A stretch of DNA of 64,000 nt from Branchipolynoe longqiensis (GCA_030323885.1 CM059187.1:83598027-83662026); one strand, 5' to 3'; shown: positions 22,566 to 33,785, numbered from the stretch's first letter. Notes: generated by a model not told the origin, from the letters alone. Made by a program: numbers and translations.

Positions 22566-23035
22566 GTTATTTAAGTGGTGGATGTAGGCATTCAGTTCTG
22601 GTATGCATTCATCTACCAGTCTTTGGTAGTCTTGGTAGTCTTGGTTTCTGCTGCGGCCACCATACAGGTCCATGTCAATGCCCATGAGCTTGCATACCAC
22701 TGGCAATTCTGTTAGTTAGCTGAGCGTGTTGTGAGCGGGTTCCATGAGTGCCATCTTGGTCTTGAATGATGGTTTCAGGCAGGTCCTTGTGGACTACTTT
22801 TACTGTTACTGTCACAGATTCCTGCCATCATGTATATTTGTGCTGATGGGGCACAGCTTATGTATTTCCTGTACACAGTATTTGCTATCCTGGCAATGGA
22901 CGCTCCTGGTACAGATTCTACTATTTCTCTGTAAATTAGTGTGTTGTGCTTCAGTTCCTTCAGATGCATGGTCAGCACCCTCACTCTTGAGTCTCCACTG
23001 ATTATGATCGTTTTCTGCATTTTGGTATCCATTCG
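22566..23035 (-). pseudogene. SGNH/GDSL-esterase-like module, probably from a LINE ORF1
   Basis: Minus-strand frames encode TIIISGDSRVRVL (block I with the GDS nucleophile motif), later VPGASIARIA and IYMMAGICD (a degenerate GxND block). In a shifted frame, LPVVCKLMGIDMDLYG and VDECIPELNAYI follow. SGNH hydrolase modules of this sort are known in ORF1 of some CR1-type LINEs, and similar host-like domains also circulate on other transposons. The frameshift shows decay. It lies upstream of, and on the same strand as, LINE copy 1, so it may be a remnant of that element's ORF1 or of a separate one. Confidence 0.5.
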
Positions 23036-23613
23036 CTTAAACGACCAGCTTCTAATTCGCTGTCATCGTAATTCGCAGTTGATGGTTTGTTGATTTGAAT
23101 TTGGCATGGGTGGAGGTGGAGCGTGCTTGTTTGTTGCTATGCTCTTCACACCTCCTTTTGACCTGCCATGAGAGTTCTAAAGCTTTTCTCCTGATCATTG
23201 TTTTATTTAAATTTTCTTCTTCTTTTTTTAAATTTTTATTGAGGCTGTATTTATACTGTCCATAGCATATAAGCCCGGGTACCCAGGCTTGTTTTCAATG
23301 CTGGCCAGTTGTAGTGTTGGTGTTATCTTACCACACAGTGGCTGCTGATAAGGTATTTGATTGCCTGCATTTCAGTAGCAGATAGATAATTGGTTGGTAT
23401 GGTTAATAGCCTATGTTAGTTTTTTTGGATTTTCTTGGTATATATGTATTTATTTTTCTACTCTTATTACTAGACTAGCCTACTCCTATTTACATATCAT
23501 AGGCTTGTACGTAGCTGTGTGGTGTGTTATCTGGCTACTTTTGGCATGGTTACCTTCCATTGGGCGTCCCGCTGGTGGGCCGTGACATATCACATGCCCC
23601 TTTGCAGTGCAGC

Positions 23614-24937
23614 TTAGTGGGGGTTTCCTAGCCTTATTTTGCACAGATATTTTTTGTAAGTTTTTAGGTCAGGAATTTGTCGTTCCTTTACCGTTTGGGC
23701 ATTCCACACCTTGGCAGCCATTTCCAGCGTGCTTCTCTCATGAGCTTTTATTTGGCTTCTGGTCTGCTTTAGTAGTGGCGCATTATTTGCTCTAGTAGCC
23801 CTTTGTGGTTTTGTTAGAAGTTTAATGTTTTGACTATAGCTATATGCTAATGTTTTCAAATGAATTATTCTCCTATTTTCTAGTAATTTCACTTTGGTTC
23901 TTTTGTGTATGTCATAGGTGGGGTGCAGCTTGTCTACTCTTAGACAGATTTTTAGGGCTCTGTTCTGCAGTGTTTGCAGTTTTTTTAGTAGTTCTTTTCT
24001 CGCACCCATGTAGTTTACATCTCCATAGTCAAAATAGGGGAGCACCATGCCCTTGAAGATTTTTATTGACATTTCTTGTGCCATGTAGTCTCTTAGCTTT
24101 GCAAATAGCCACAGTTTGTGGTTTACTTTTTGTATAATTTTATTTATACGTAGGTTGTAGTTTAGTTGGCTGTCCAACTCAAGGCCTAGGTATTTGTAAT
24201 GGTCTACATTTTCTAGTTTTTGGTTTCCTAACTTACAGTGTAGTTTTCTTTCTGGCATTTTGGTTATTTTGTTGGACTCACACCACTCATCTAGTTTTAG
24301 TAGGAGTTTATTTAGTTTAGTTATTACCTCGTCTTCTGTGGTGCCATTTTTGTATATGACTGTGTCATCTGCATATAGTTGGAGGCATTCAGTTTGCAAC
24401 CATTTTTCAAGATCGTTTATATAGATTATAAAGAGTAGTGGCCCTAACACAGACCCTTTGGGGTACACCACATGTGACAAGTTGGTTGTCTGATAGCGTC
24501 TTGTTTATTTTTGTTTTCTGTTGCCTGTTGTTCAGGTAGCATCTTATCCAATCCATAGTGTTGGATTTTATGCCCATGGTTTTTAGTTTTTCCAGTAGTA
24601 TTTTGTGGTCTACTGTGTCAAATGCTTTGCTGAAGTCAATGAAGGCGGCTCCAACTAATTGTTTTTGGTTCATTGATGCCATTATGTCATTTGTTAGGTT
24701 AGCTATTGTTTTTGATGTGGAGTGCAGTTTGATGTGGTTTTCGTTTAGTATATCGGTTTTTTCCAAGTGTTCATTGATATGTCTATGTAACACTTTTTCA
24801 ATGAGCTTGCCTGGGGTTTGAAGAATGGATATTGGCCTGTAGTTTCCCATGTTTTGTTTGTCTCCACCTTTGTGAATGGTGGTGATGGTTGCCATTTTCC
24901 ATGCTGAGATAAAACGCCCGTGCTCAAAGGAGATGTT
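23614..24937 (-). pseudogene. LINE reverse transcriptase
   Basis: The RT starts at ISFEHGRFISAWKMATITTI with IHKGGDKQNMGNYRPISIL, then motif A AFIDFSKAFDTVDHKIL, and after a frameshift at about 24480 GSVLGPLLFIIYINDL and motif C LQLYADDTVIY (catalytic YADD). The thumb and C-terminus follow to 23614 and match LINE copy 1. Apart from the frameshift the catalytic residues are intact. Layout and motifs suit the CR1/L2/Jockey side of non-LTR elements, while the L1-like RRM in ORF1 is shared by several clades. Confidence 0.85.
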
Positions 24938-24939
24938 TG

Positions 24940-26014
24940 TTTTCCACCATTCCGGTGTTCTCCATATTTCTTTTGCCATTGTCTTTATCATAAATGGATT
25001 GTCTGCATTGTCAATCATCCTCATTATATTGTGCTTTTCATGGAATTTGGCCATTATCGAGCTGTAATATTGCTCAGCTGATGTGTATTTTTTCCCATCT
25101 TTTCCTGTGATGTCACACTTGTACAAGTTGCTGAAGGGGGAGTTGTGTCCTTGGAAGGACACTCCCCAGGCATGCTCTCTGGTTGCTGCTTTCTCCGGGG
25201 TGATATCTGTTATCTCTATTTTTCCAAATTGTTTTTGTTTTGGAGAGTTTTCTTTTTTTGGAAGAGCTCTTTCTTTTGTGATACCTTCTCCAGTTGTATT
25301 CTGATGCTCCTTGGTCTGTTGGTTTTTTTTTTTTTGTTCTGAGAGAGTGGATCTTTGGGTTACTCATCCTATTTGTTTGCCTTTGGCCTGCTTTGTCTGC
25401 AGCATTTGTTTCTGGTGCTTTTTCCTTCTTTTGTTTTTTTCCTAGACGGTAGGCTTTTGTCACTACCATCCAGCCAAAATCGCAGTCTGCTTCATTTAGC
25501 ATGTGTGTAGCCATTTCTTCTATGTTTTCATCCTCCTTTTCTGGGATGTCATGTACGATGATACTAAGCTTTTTATCCTCAAGTTTTGGTGCTTGGGTTT
25601 GGGCTGCATCCGCGGGTGGCTTCTTTTGGCCAGTGGGCATTGCCCTTGCGTTGTTGGTATTGGTGTTTACGTTTGTGTTGGTTTTTTTATCTTTAGTTTT
25701 TTGTATTCTGTTTTGTACCACGTGCATTCTATTTGCAACATGTTGTAAGCCACCTGGAATGCCTGAAGTTTGCTCCTGTATTCGTTCTCGTTACCCGTTG
25801 TAGATGTTTTGATTTTTCCGTCCTCATTTCCAGTGCCGTCCGCTGTATTTCCATCATTTCCATTCACACGTTTTGTGTTTGCCTTTTCCTTTTCCAATTC
25901 CTCCTTTACTGTTTGAATTACCAGCCTTATTATGTCTTCCTTGACTAGCTGCTGGCCTTCATTTCCGCTATTTCCACAATGTTCTCCAGGTTTTCGCCAT
26001 TTCCCGCCATTTTT
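24940..26014 (-). pseudogene. LINE ORF1: coiled coil - RRM - CTD - NADAR-like domain
   Basis: Read in its successive frames, the ORF has a Lys/Glu-rich coiled coil (KEDIIRLVIQTVKEELEKEK, about 25940-25870). An L1-type RRM with LSIIVHDIPEKEDEN and VTKAYRLGKKQ follows (about 25577-25415), then a CTD-like KIEITDITPEKAATREHAW (about 25225-25170). From 25162 come GHNSPFSNLYKCDI, GKKYTSAEQYY and NPFMIKTMAKEI. This last block fits the first half of the NADAR family (E. coli YbiA has FSNF, DGK, TSEHY and PMVAARMG in the same order). NADAR proteins act on ADP-ribose-linked substrates; some are reported to remove ADP-ribose from guanine bases. The C-terminal half is lost at the deletion. Frameshifts make it a pseudogene. 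Confidence 0.65.
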
Positions 26015-26239
26015 AATGGTTAGTTTTAGATTGTGTTGTTTATCCTCCTGTTAATTCAGGAGATTCCTCCTGGGTGTTGTTGTGTTTACATGCCTGGGTC
26101 CATATCCTATGGTATCCCGGGGTGTTTACAAGGAAGATCCACTTAGATTTGGGTGTTACGCATGGATTTGAACATTGGTTCTCACGTTAATCAGCGTCCA
26201 CATTTTTCAGCGTCCACCTCCTGTCGCCATCTTGGTCGC

Positions 26240-27410
26240 TCTCTTCAACAACGAAAAATTGTCAATCTACGTTATCTAACATCTATATCATGCTGAATAT
26301 ATTATGCTGGAGGGGTAGGTTATTGTATTTTCATTGAGTTACAAGTGTGGCAATCTTCCATTTCTAGGAAAGAACCAATTTAGTGACTGATGACGCACGG
26401 TCCTTACCCGGATTAGTGTTACTTGCAGTGTAGTGAAATATCTTTCACTCAGAATTCACACGGAGTGGTAGCTGGTGAGTGAGATTCTGAGAGAATGGTG
26501 GGGCCGACTCACTGAGGAGTTGATCCACTGTGTTCCCATGTCATGTATGTTTTATAGAATGGTCTAATATATGAAAGAATTAGTAATAAATTCTCGGAAA
26601 ACTTATATGCAAGAGAAATGCTTCAGAGATAATTACAGAGACGTTAGAGAAGAAAATGTTTATTGCTATATATTCTGCAGAAATATATAAACAGCAGCTG
26701 GTACAGGAAAGTGTGAATTGGAGGTTCCAAAGATGACACTAAACTATAATTGTCTTCATTCAATAGGAACAGAGCTCATAGCAACCATAGCATAATAGTT
26801 TATGGACTTTTGTTTGGAGAATTGAGCTGCTAACATGGTTCAATTTCACAATGGTATGTAAACCATAGTAGTGTGACGAACAGCTTTCTGGATCTGCCTG
26901 GAGAATATAGAGCTGGCACTGGAGTTGCTTCAACTGTGATGGTCCTCTTCCCGGTTATTCCGCAAAGGTCAGAACAGAAGTGACCTGCCACAGCCAAGCC
27001 GGATTACAAATATCCTCCCACAGGGTGTAGCTGCTAGCCACAAGTGGAACGGTCCACTATAGGGACCACCCCCTTGCTAGTGTACTGCCACATGCTGACA
27101 CTTCTGACCTGTAAGGGCCACTCGAGAGCGCCACCATGTGGTAATGGTGCTCATTACGAACATTGACTCTAGTAACTTAACTGACTGAGGTGCCCCTGAC
27201 ACCTCCACCTTCCTCCTCCAACTAATGACCTAACGGCGACCTGGGATCTGTGCCCCTGTGAGATGTGGATATGCTTACTGTAGAGGCTTCTAAGGGCATG
27301 GTCCCATCTCATAGCCTGTGTGCTGCAGATGTAGATGGCCTTCAGCGACGAAAAAAAGCACGCGTCTGTAGCTACACCACCTGACAGACCAGAGTATCTG
27401 GCTACAACTA
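26240..27410. other. No gene; repeat of the LINE-cluster flank at 26262-26325
   Basis: 26262-26325 repeats 19955-20020 (TGTCAATCTACGTTATCTAA and onward). The remainder shows no coding signal or recognised repeat. Confidence 0.45.
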
Positions 27411-27755
27411 GGTTGGTTGGTTGTTGGAGTTTTACGTCCTGGCAACATCAAAGATCATATCATGACGGGTACCGACTGGTGACAGTGCTCACTCATGGTG
27501 ACTTTATAGTGCTGCTCCACTGGGAGACTAGGCCGCTAATACCATTACCTGATATCCCGCTCAGTCATATTATCCTGACACTGAGACGACCACTCCTTGC
27601 CATATCCTAATAATCCCGAGTGCCTGGCTGGGAAGCCACAAGTATCAATTTTTAAGTCATTTGTTTGTGACTACCAGGGTTCCAACCTGTGGGTTGGAAT
27701 TCCACGATCTACCAAAGCAGGAGACGGACGCTCAACTCATTTTGCAGTCCCGTCT
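27411..27755 (-). repeat. SINE family 1, head type b (minus, full length)
   Basis: Runs from the tail complement GGTTGGTTGTTGGAGTTTTA to the head complement ending near GGACGCTCAACTCATTTTGC. Confidence 0.85.
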
Positions 27756-28040
27756 GGTAGGCTACAGCTAGTGATCAGCCTGTGATTATTCTCAGTCATA
27801 GCTAGACAGATCTCCTCTCTGCCCTTTGCTGAACGGTTTCATCAAGGTTGTTGCGCTCCTGACAACTTTACCTCCTTCGGTTTTAGTCTGATTCCATCAA
27901 GTTGCTACTAAGTGTCGAACTAATGAGTTTACCGACGCCTGCCCCGTGCCAACCAATTGCATTAGCTCATGTCATAGAGCACCGGTCTAAGAACTGGTGA
28001 CTGGTGTGTTTGGGGAGGGTGGGGCTCAGTTCAGCGAGAA

Positions 28041-28280
28041 CTCTAACCAGACGGGATGGCCGAATAAGTTAGAGCGTCCGTCTCCCGGGTTGGTAGATCA
28101 TGTGTTCGAATCCTGGTCGAGTCAAACCAATGACTTAAAAATTGATAATTGTCGCTTCCTAGCCAGATGCTCGGCATTACTAGGATAGGGCAAGGAGCAG
28201 TGGAGTGAGGAAGACCAGTCGTCTGCGACTGAACTTTCCCCTGCTTAAACAACTAATGTACCCACACAAAAAAAAAAAAT
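28041..28280 (+). repeat. Chimeric SINE: family 1 head/body, family 3 tail
   Basis: Head b and the first half of the family 1 body up to GGATAGGGCAAGGA, then an abrupt switch to GCAGTGGAGTGAGGAAGACC and the family 3 3' end, finishing in an A-run at 28269-28280. The same junction occurs at 30171. Confidence 0.8.
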
Positions 28281-28289
28281 CTCCCTGGT

Positions 28290-28735
28290 AGATTAAACAT
28301 TCACCCCTATCCAGAGTACGGGTGAATGATAACCCTGACCAAATCCAAGCAAAAACTGTTTCAATAGGAATTATCTGTGAATGTGGTGGTTCCAGTGTGC
28401 AGTATTCATTTATATTGGCTTACAGTTGATCAACTGAGAGAGAATGCAAAGAAACAAGATGGCGATCACTAAATGCTCTCAATTTGACTTTTAATCCTGT
28501 TAATCTACATGATTTCATAATTTCATAGATCTTTCACTCAAACATAGCGGGTTGTGATAAATAAGTATTTGAAGTATATATTTAGCTCATTACAGTGTAA
28601 AATCATGTGGTTATATCCATAGCCCCCAGCCTTGCGACACTTTTTGTCTAATGGGTTGTTCAACAGCCTTGTCACAGGAACAGGGCCGCGGGAGTAAGTA
28701 GTTCCTTAGGACTAGGAGACCGGTTCTTACTCTCA
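28290..28735 (+). repeat. Repeat family H copy
   Basis: Starts with CACCCCTATCCAGAGTACGG and continues through a body also seen, inverted, at 57845-58225 and, in parts, at 62065-62345 and 62750-62960. No TIRs or coding capacity defined. Confidence 0.55.
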
Positions 28736-28979
28736 TCCAAATGAGCGTGCTTTGGTCAAATACATCATGCGGGTCAATACTGTCCAGACAGCACAGTAAT
28801 CACATTAATTTATCATAATTTGTTTCTTGCCCTGATAAATTGGACCACGAGGCTAGGCCAATAAGATTGAATACTTGTGAAGGCGTGACAGGAAACTCAA
28901 ATTCTCGCTACGAGTACTACACCCGCGTGTGTGCAGTACGGTGCTTATTCCAGCCTATTACCAGCCACAGCAGTAAAAT

Positions 28980-29052
28980 ACAAACACTGGCCTTAGGCTC
29001 CAGTCCTGATATGGACTTAGTTGTTGCCAGGACGTAAAACAACAACAAACAG
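28980..29052 (+). repeat. SINE family 1 tail fragment
   Basis: GATATGGACTTAGTTGTTGC through AGGACGTAAAACAACAACAA is the 3' end of the family. Confidence 0.6.
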
Positions 29053-29184
29053 TATTTGCTCATGTAATTCATGGGTTTTGTGTGTAATGGATCACGCGCT
29101 AGTTATCGTTTGATGGTGTCACTAGTGGATTTCTGACGTCCTCATATAGTTGTCGATGGTATGCCAACTACTGCTAGATGTTTT

Positions 29185-29665
29185 AGCGGGTGCCATGACC
29201 GAATCGGTAGAGCGCGGGCCTCGCATGCGGGAGATCGGGAGTCTTTGGTTGCCAGTCGAGTCAAACGAATGACTTATCAAATTGATACTTGTTGCTTCCT
29301 AGCCTGGCACTCAGCATTAATAGGATAGGGCAAGGACTGGTTAGCTCAGGACTGGTTAGCTCAGTGTCCGAATAATGTGACTGAGTGGGATATTGGGTCA
29401 TGGTGTCGGTGGCCTGATTTCCCAGTGGGGCAGTGCTATAAAGTCGCCATGAGTGCACACTGTCACAAGTCGGTACCCGTCCTGATATGACCTTAGATGT
29501 TGCCAGTGTAATGTATGTAACTAGGTCGATTGACCAATGGGTAATTAACATATTACGTGACGTAGTCACGCTGGTTCTGGGCGTACTTCAATAAAGATTT
29601 GTTGAACAGACTTCAAGGCGTTAACACTTCTTTCACAGCCAGGACATGAAGCTCCAACAACCAAC
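29185..29665 (+). repeat. SINE family 1, head type a, split by a solo LTR
   Basis: Full-length family 1 copy with a 131-bp insertion at 29507-29637. Contains an extra copy of GGACTGGTTAGCTCAG (29334-29364). Confidence 0.85.
29507..29637 (+). mobile_element. Solo LTR, 131 bp
   Basis: Begins TGTAATG and ends TTTCACA, the TG...CA ends of an LTR, and is flanked by a 5-bp target duplication GCCAG (29502-29506 and 29638-29642). An AATAAA polyadenylation signal lies at 29590-29595, fixing the + orientation. The short length would suit a compact Ty3-like element. No internal retroviral genes remain, as expected after LTR-LTR recombination. Confidence 0.8.
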
Positions 29666-30059
29666 CAACCAACTAGATATATTGACGGTGGTTAGTTGCT
29701 ACTATTTAGTCTTGCCACGTGTTATTGAAGTGTTCTACCATTTTGCACATCATATATCCATTTCCTCATCTACCTCCTGCCAGGACAGGAGTGAGTCAGT
29801 GGTTTTGTAATGACCAGCGGTGACGCAGTGCCCTCAAATTCATGACTGAACCAAGCTACAATTGACACACAATATTTCTTCTGAGTGAAAAGATTAAGTA
29901 GGCTAAGGTGCATTTTTACTGTACCACTTGAACATTTTTATTATATTACTTGAAATTGCATATTGCACCATTTTTCAAAACTAACTTGTTTTACTGTAGC
30001 ACTTGAACGGTTTTATTATATTACTTGAAATTGCATATTACACCATTTATCAAAACTAA

Positions 30060-30235
30060 ATTGGGATTCGAACTGGCGGGTTCAAACCAGTGTCGAGTCA
30101 AACCAATGATTTAAAAAGTGATATTTGTCACTATCTGGCCTGCTGTTCGGCGTTAACTAGGATATGGTAAGGAGCAGTGGAATGAGGAAGACCAATTATC
30201 TGCGACTAAAGTTTGCCCTGCTTAATCTTAGATAA
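30060..30235 (+). repeat. Chimeric SINE, second copy
   Basis: Family 1 head/body from GCGGGTTCAAACCAG, switching at GGTAAGGAGCAGTGGAATGA into the family 3 tail, as at 28041-28280. Confidence 0.75.
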
Positions 30236-30242
30236 TTTATAG

Positions 30243-30478
30243 GGCAAGAGACACCCTATATGTTGATCATACAAACAGAATAACAAGAAGAGGAACTACC
30301 ACACTACTCACAGTACCAAATCCAACTACAAACAAACTAGCTAAAGCACCAATATACAGGGGAAGCGTCATGTGGAACAACCTCCCACCAAGAGTCAGAG
30401 AAACGCAGACAATCCTCTCCTTTAAAAATGCATATAGAGCTAAGCTGGTCATTCAGGCCCAAAACCTAGCACTGTGAA
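30243..30478 (+). pseudogene. LINE reverse transcriptase C-terminal end
   Basis: Open frame ending in a stop at 30474: TLYVDHTNRITRRG, then APIYRGSVMWNNLPPRVRE and LSFKNAYRAKL. The WNNLPPRVRE block is the hallmark of the extreme C-terminus of CR1/Jockey-like RT ORFs. A C-rich stretch (30496-30573) and an A/C-rich 3' region follow. Heavily 5'-truncated. Confidence 0.8.
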
Positions 30479-30479
30479 G

Positions 30480-32415
30480 GGTTCTACATGGCACACGCAC
30501 ACCCCCCCCCCTCTGCTCTGGCCACCCCCACACGCCTCCCCCCGCCGCCACCAGGGACCTCACCCCCCCCCCCATAATAAAACAAAGCAAAACAAAATGA
30601 AGAAAGACACCTGCCAATACAATCCAATACAAACCAAATACAGAACCTTATTAACCACCCACATATACAGAAACAGAACACAAATCTAACACAAAACAAA
30701 ACAAGAACACCAAACAACCGCAAACTACAAACCCAACACACAAACATAATAAACCAAAAGAGCACATTTACAATGAGAAATGATTACAATATCAAGTACA
30801 TAGTCAAGTAGTCACCTAAGACTGACAAGAATAGTGACTGATGCTGCACATAATGCAGCATGCGTCATGCACACACATTGTACAAAGTGTCCTGTGCTGC
30901 ACAGAAACAACACAGGATACTCACCCAAACAATGTGTAAAATTCCAGAGTGCATCTAAAACGGCTGGGAGACCAGTGCTCCGGCGCTGATACTATACTTG
31001 TTCTGATGAATAAACACTGTGAAAAAAAATCAACTAATGTTGTAAAAAAACATTTCTCTCCCATAAGTGGTAGAGATAGAAACCCTAATTTATATCTAGC
31101 GTTTGGTACACACCTGCTCAGCAATCAAAGCCGTCACAGTGGAATATGTCGTCATGTTCTACCTAATTTCCAGGTCTATCCATCTGGAATGCGATATTCT
31201 ACTTTGTTACTAATTCGTTCAGAAAATGCAGGTTACAGCCAATGAAAGTTGAAAACGGGCACTGAGATTGATATGTGATGTATGTCTAGTTGTAACCATA
31301 ATCTATCTGTGCATGATATAAGTGCCTGTATTGATGACCCTACAGTTTGTTGTAGCATCACAAACGAAGGTGGGGTTACAATCCCAGGAGATTCACTTTT
31401 GTGTAAATAAGGGTTGTTTGTTATATTGAACCTCCAGGCAGCCTCAGTTCTGGACTAGTTCATCGGAGGTCTGCATTTCCTGTTGAATCAATTGTAATTT
31501 TAAATTGCAATCAATGTCATATTACTGTTATAGAAGCGCTTTCATATCCTCTCCAATAACTTCCCCAGATTCTGATATGATTAATTTAATAGCTATACAG
31601 TTCTACATCTGTCCTATAATTGAAGAGATTGATCGATGGCCTAATTTGACTCTTAATTTGATGGTGAGCAACTCGAATGAGTTGTTTATTGCATATTGTT
31701 GGGGTCAGAGCAGTTGTTGAAGTTTGGTGTAGGTATGCCTACCTTTAGATTATAATCGCAAATGACAGTTGGTGATCATATTTAAAGGGGATGTAACATG
31801 ACCAAAGCAACTTGACTTATTCATGATTATTATAATCAAATATCACTAGTCATAATGTGTTGGCCTACATACCTTGAAAGAACCTATTTTCCATGTGTTG
31901 TCTAGGCCCCAACCAAGGTATAATGGTATGTATGGTCAAGTTGTGGCTATTACTATACTAGTGCCATTCATCCCTAATGACTGTCCTCAGTGACGTCAGC
32001 TAGGGCATATTACAGACTTGGAAAGTAATGTAAAACCTTTCTATCACTTAAAGTAAGCTTAAAGGTTTTTGAGGATGCCTTAGTCCTATATAAATCCACC
32101 TTTCTCTTCCCTGTGTGACGTCACAGAACTGCCAATAACCTAGGTACACAGAGTCTAATAGTGCTGAGCACCCCAATTCCATCATGTGACCAAGTCTTTA
32201 AGGTTGGACACATTTGTTTTGTAAATATTATTATATTTTTAATTATAACCTCCCCACTTTCCTTTTATGTACCTTTAACCTTGAATTGATAACTTTGAAG
32301 ATATCTGGGAGTGAAAACATAGCTAATTAAGGAATGTAATTCTGGAGTTCTTTTGCTCAATAACTGTTATTAGTGAAATGATATATCGATTGCACATGTA
32401 GAATCAAGTCTAGCT
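30480..32415. other. No gene recognised
   Basis: C-rich tract 30500-30570, A/C-rich tract 30575-30760, otherwise AT-rich single-copy-looking DNA. The 98-codon frame at 30949-31245 shows no domain. Confidence 0.4.
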
Positions 32416-32556
32416 AAGTATTTTGGCGGCGAAAATATTATATCTTCATCTGATTATGCTGCTTTAAGTGACATGAAATAAAACCAAAATGGCTGGTGAG
32501 GACTGCAGAGACTAGTATAATTTACTCACCTTACCGCAAGACATCACCTTTTCAAA
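32416..32556 (+). repeat. 140-bp direct repeat, copy 1
   Basis: Nearly identical to 35601-35736, from CTAAGTATTTTGGCGGCGAA to GACATCACCTTTTCAA. Only a few differences over about 140 bases, so this is a recent or conserved repeat. Confidence 0.75.
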
Positions 32557-32732
32557 TACGCACGACCTATAGGTCTCACTTCCTGCTCCTCCGCCTTTTG
32601 CTTCCCTTCCTCCCAGGGAGCCTTGTTGGATGTAATTTGTATCACTAGCCCATATCACTCAGCATGATTAGGACAGATCGGTGTGCTGTTCACCCGTTAT
32701 TTATGTATGGATTTCCGCAGATGTGGCTTCAT

Positions 32733-33045
32733 GTCTCTGGCGGAGTGGTTAGAGTGTCTGACTTTTTTCTAGGTCAGACTCCTAATCTGAGGGTTGGTGG
32801 TTCGATTCCCCGTGCCCCCAGCTCTGCCAATTTGGATTTCCACCGCTGTGTATAACTTACAGTGTCATCAAAGGCCGGTTGCTCTCATACCATGTCTATG
32901 TGGTGTGGGAGGTTAAAAATCCCTTGGTTCGGTAAAAGTGTAGTCTTGGGCTTTCTATCGACCAGCAGTGGAGTGGGGACGACCAGTCATCTGTGACTGG
33001 GATTTCCCCTGCTTGGGACAACTAATGTACCAAAAAAAAAAAAAG
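32733..33045 (+). repeat. SINE family 3 (full length)
   Basis: tRNA-like head (A box GGCGGAGTGGTTAGAGTGTC, B box GGTGGTTCGATTCCC) with a long variable-arm-like insert, then a body through GGTGTGGGAGGTTAAAAATC and a tail ending in an A-run at 33032-33045. Confidence 0.85.
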
Positions 33046-33085
33046 AGACAAATAAGTGTTCACACTTCCTGTCTACCATTCGCTA

Positions 33086-33785
33086 TATCGCTATATCGCT
33101 AAGATTCCATATACGCAGTATGCGGTATGCGAATGCGAATACTATATGCAACATAGATACCCATGCCAAGCCCCCCAATAGCCGATGTCTATCTTTTGTG
33201 ATGTGGGGTCGTTAAACAAAAAAACAAAAAAACAAAAATATATACCCATGCTATTTTGGGGTTTTTTTGCTCCAAATTTGTGAAAGAAAGTCAAAGTTAC
33301 TGTTCTTTTCTATGGCAAACGCAGCAGCATTCGCATTCGTACCGATCGGTCCATGGGTCGATTCATTTGCCGCATTCGCATTCGCATTCGTATTCGCAAT
33401 CGCATTCGGAAGTGTGGAAGCACTACTATGCCTTTACATGCTTTTTGATTTTGTGCCGTATTCGCATTCGCATACCGCATAAAGCTAGGATTCCTTACAC
33501 GCGGTATGCAGCATGCAAATGCGGCATGCGAACGGGTTGATTCCTTTCACCCACACCCACACCCACACCCACACATAGTGTCAGGTTTCTCACAACTGTT
33601 TTCTATGGCAAACGCAGCAGCATTCGCATTTGCATACCGCACTGATGGCTACATGGACCGATTCAGTTGCCGCATTCGCATACGCATTCGCATTCAGAGG
33701 CATGGAAGCACCCCTATTCACTTAGATGCTTTTCGATTTTTTGCCACATTCGCATTCGCATTCACATGCCGCATACCGCATGTAA
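33086..33785. repeat. CATTCG-word region, two tandem units
   Basis: Two related units (about 33100-33485 and 33486-33785), each starting GCTARGATTCC and containing CTATGGCAAACGCAGCAGCA and long runs of GCATTCGCATTCG and GCGGTATGCG. Unit 1 is split by the insertion at 33170-33240. Frames at 33256-33922 come from the repeat. Confidence 0.65.
33170..33240 (+). repeat. Short retroposed fragment with A-rich tail
   Basis: Sequence ending GTCGTTAAAC plus AAAAAAAC repeats, flanked by ATACCCATGC at 33160-33169 and 33242-33251, a 10-bp target duplication typical of LINE-driven insertion. Confidence 0.65.

Larger units (their letters stand above)
23225..26020 (-). mobile_element. LINE copy 2: ORF1-NADAR plus reverse transcriptase
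   Basis: Minus-strand element starting near 26014 (ATG after a short leader) and ending with a 3' UTR whose terminus (GAGGCTGTATTTATACTGTC on the + strand at 23242) is also the end of the copy at 54240-54470. Order 5'-to-3': coiled coil, RRM-like domain, CTD-like segment, NADAR/YbiA-like segment, then a direct jump into the reverse transcriptase. The endonuclease expected between them is missing, so there is an internal deletion near 24938. Frameshifts near 25950, 25350 and 24480. Confidence 0.75.

Noticed and set aside
32738..32815. tRNA gene call
   Set aside because: A and B boxes are present but no clean cloverleaf; several copies with the same 3' body show a SINE.
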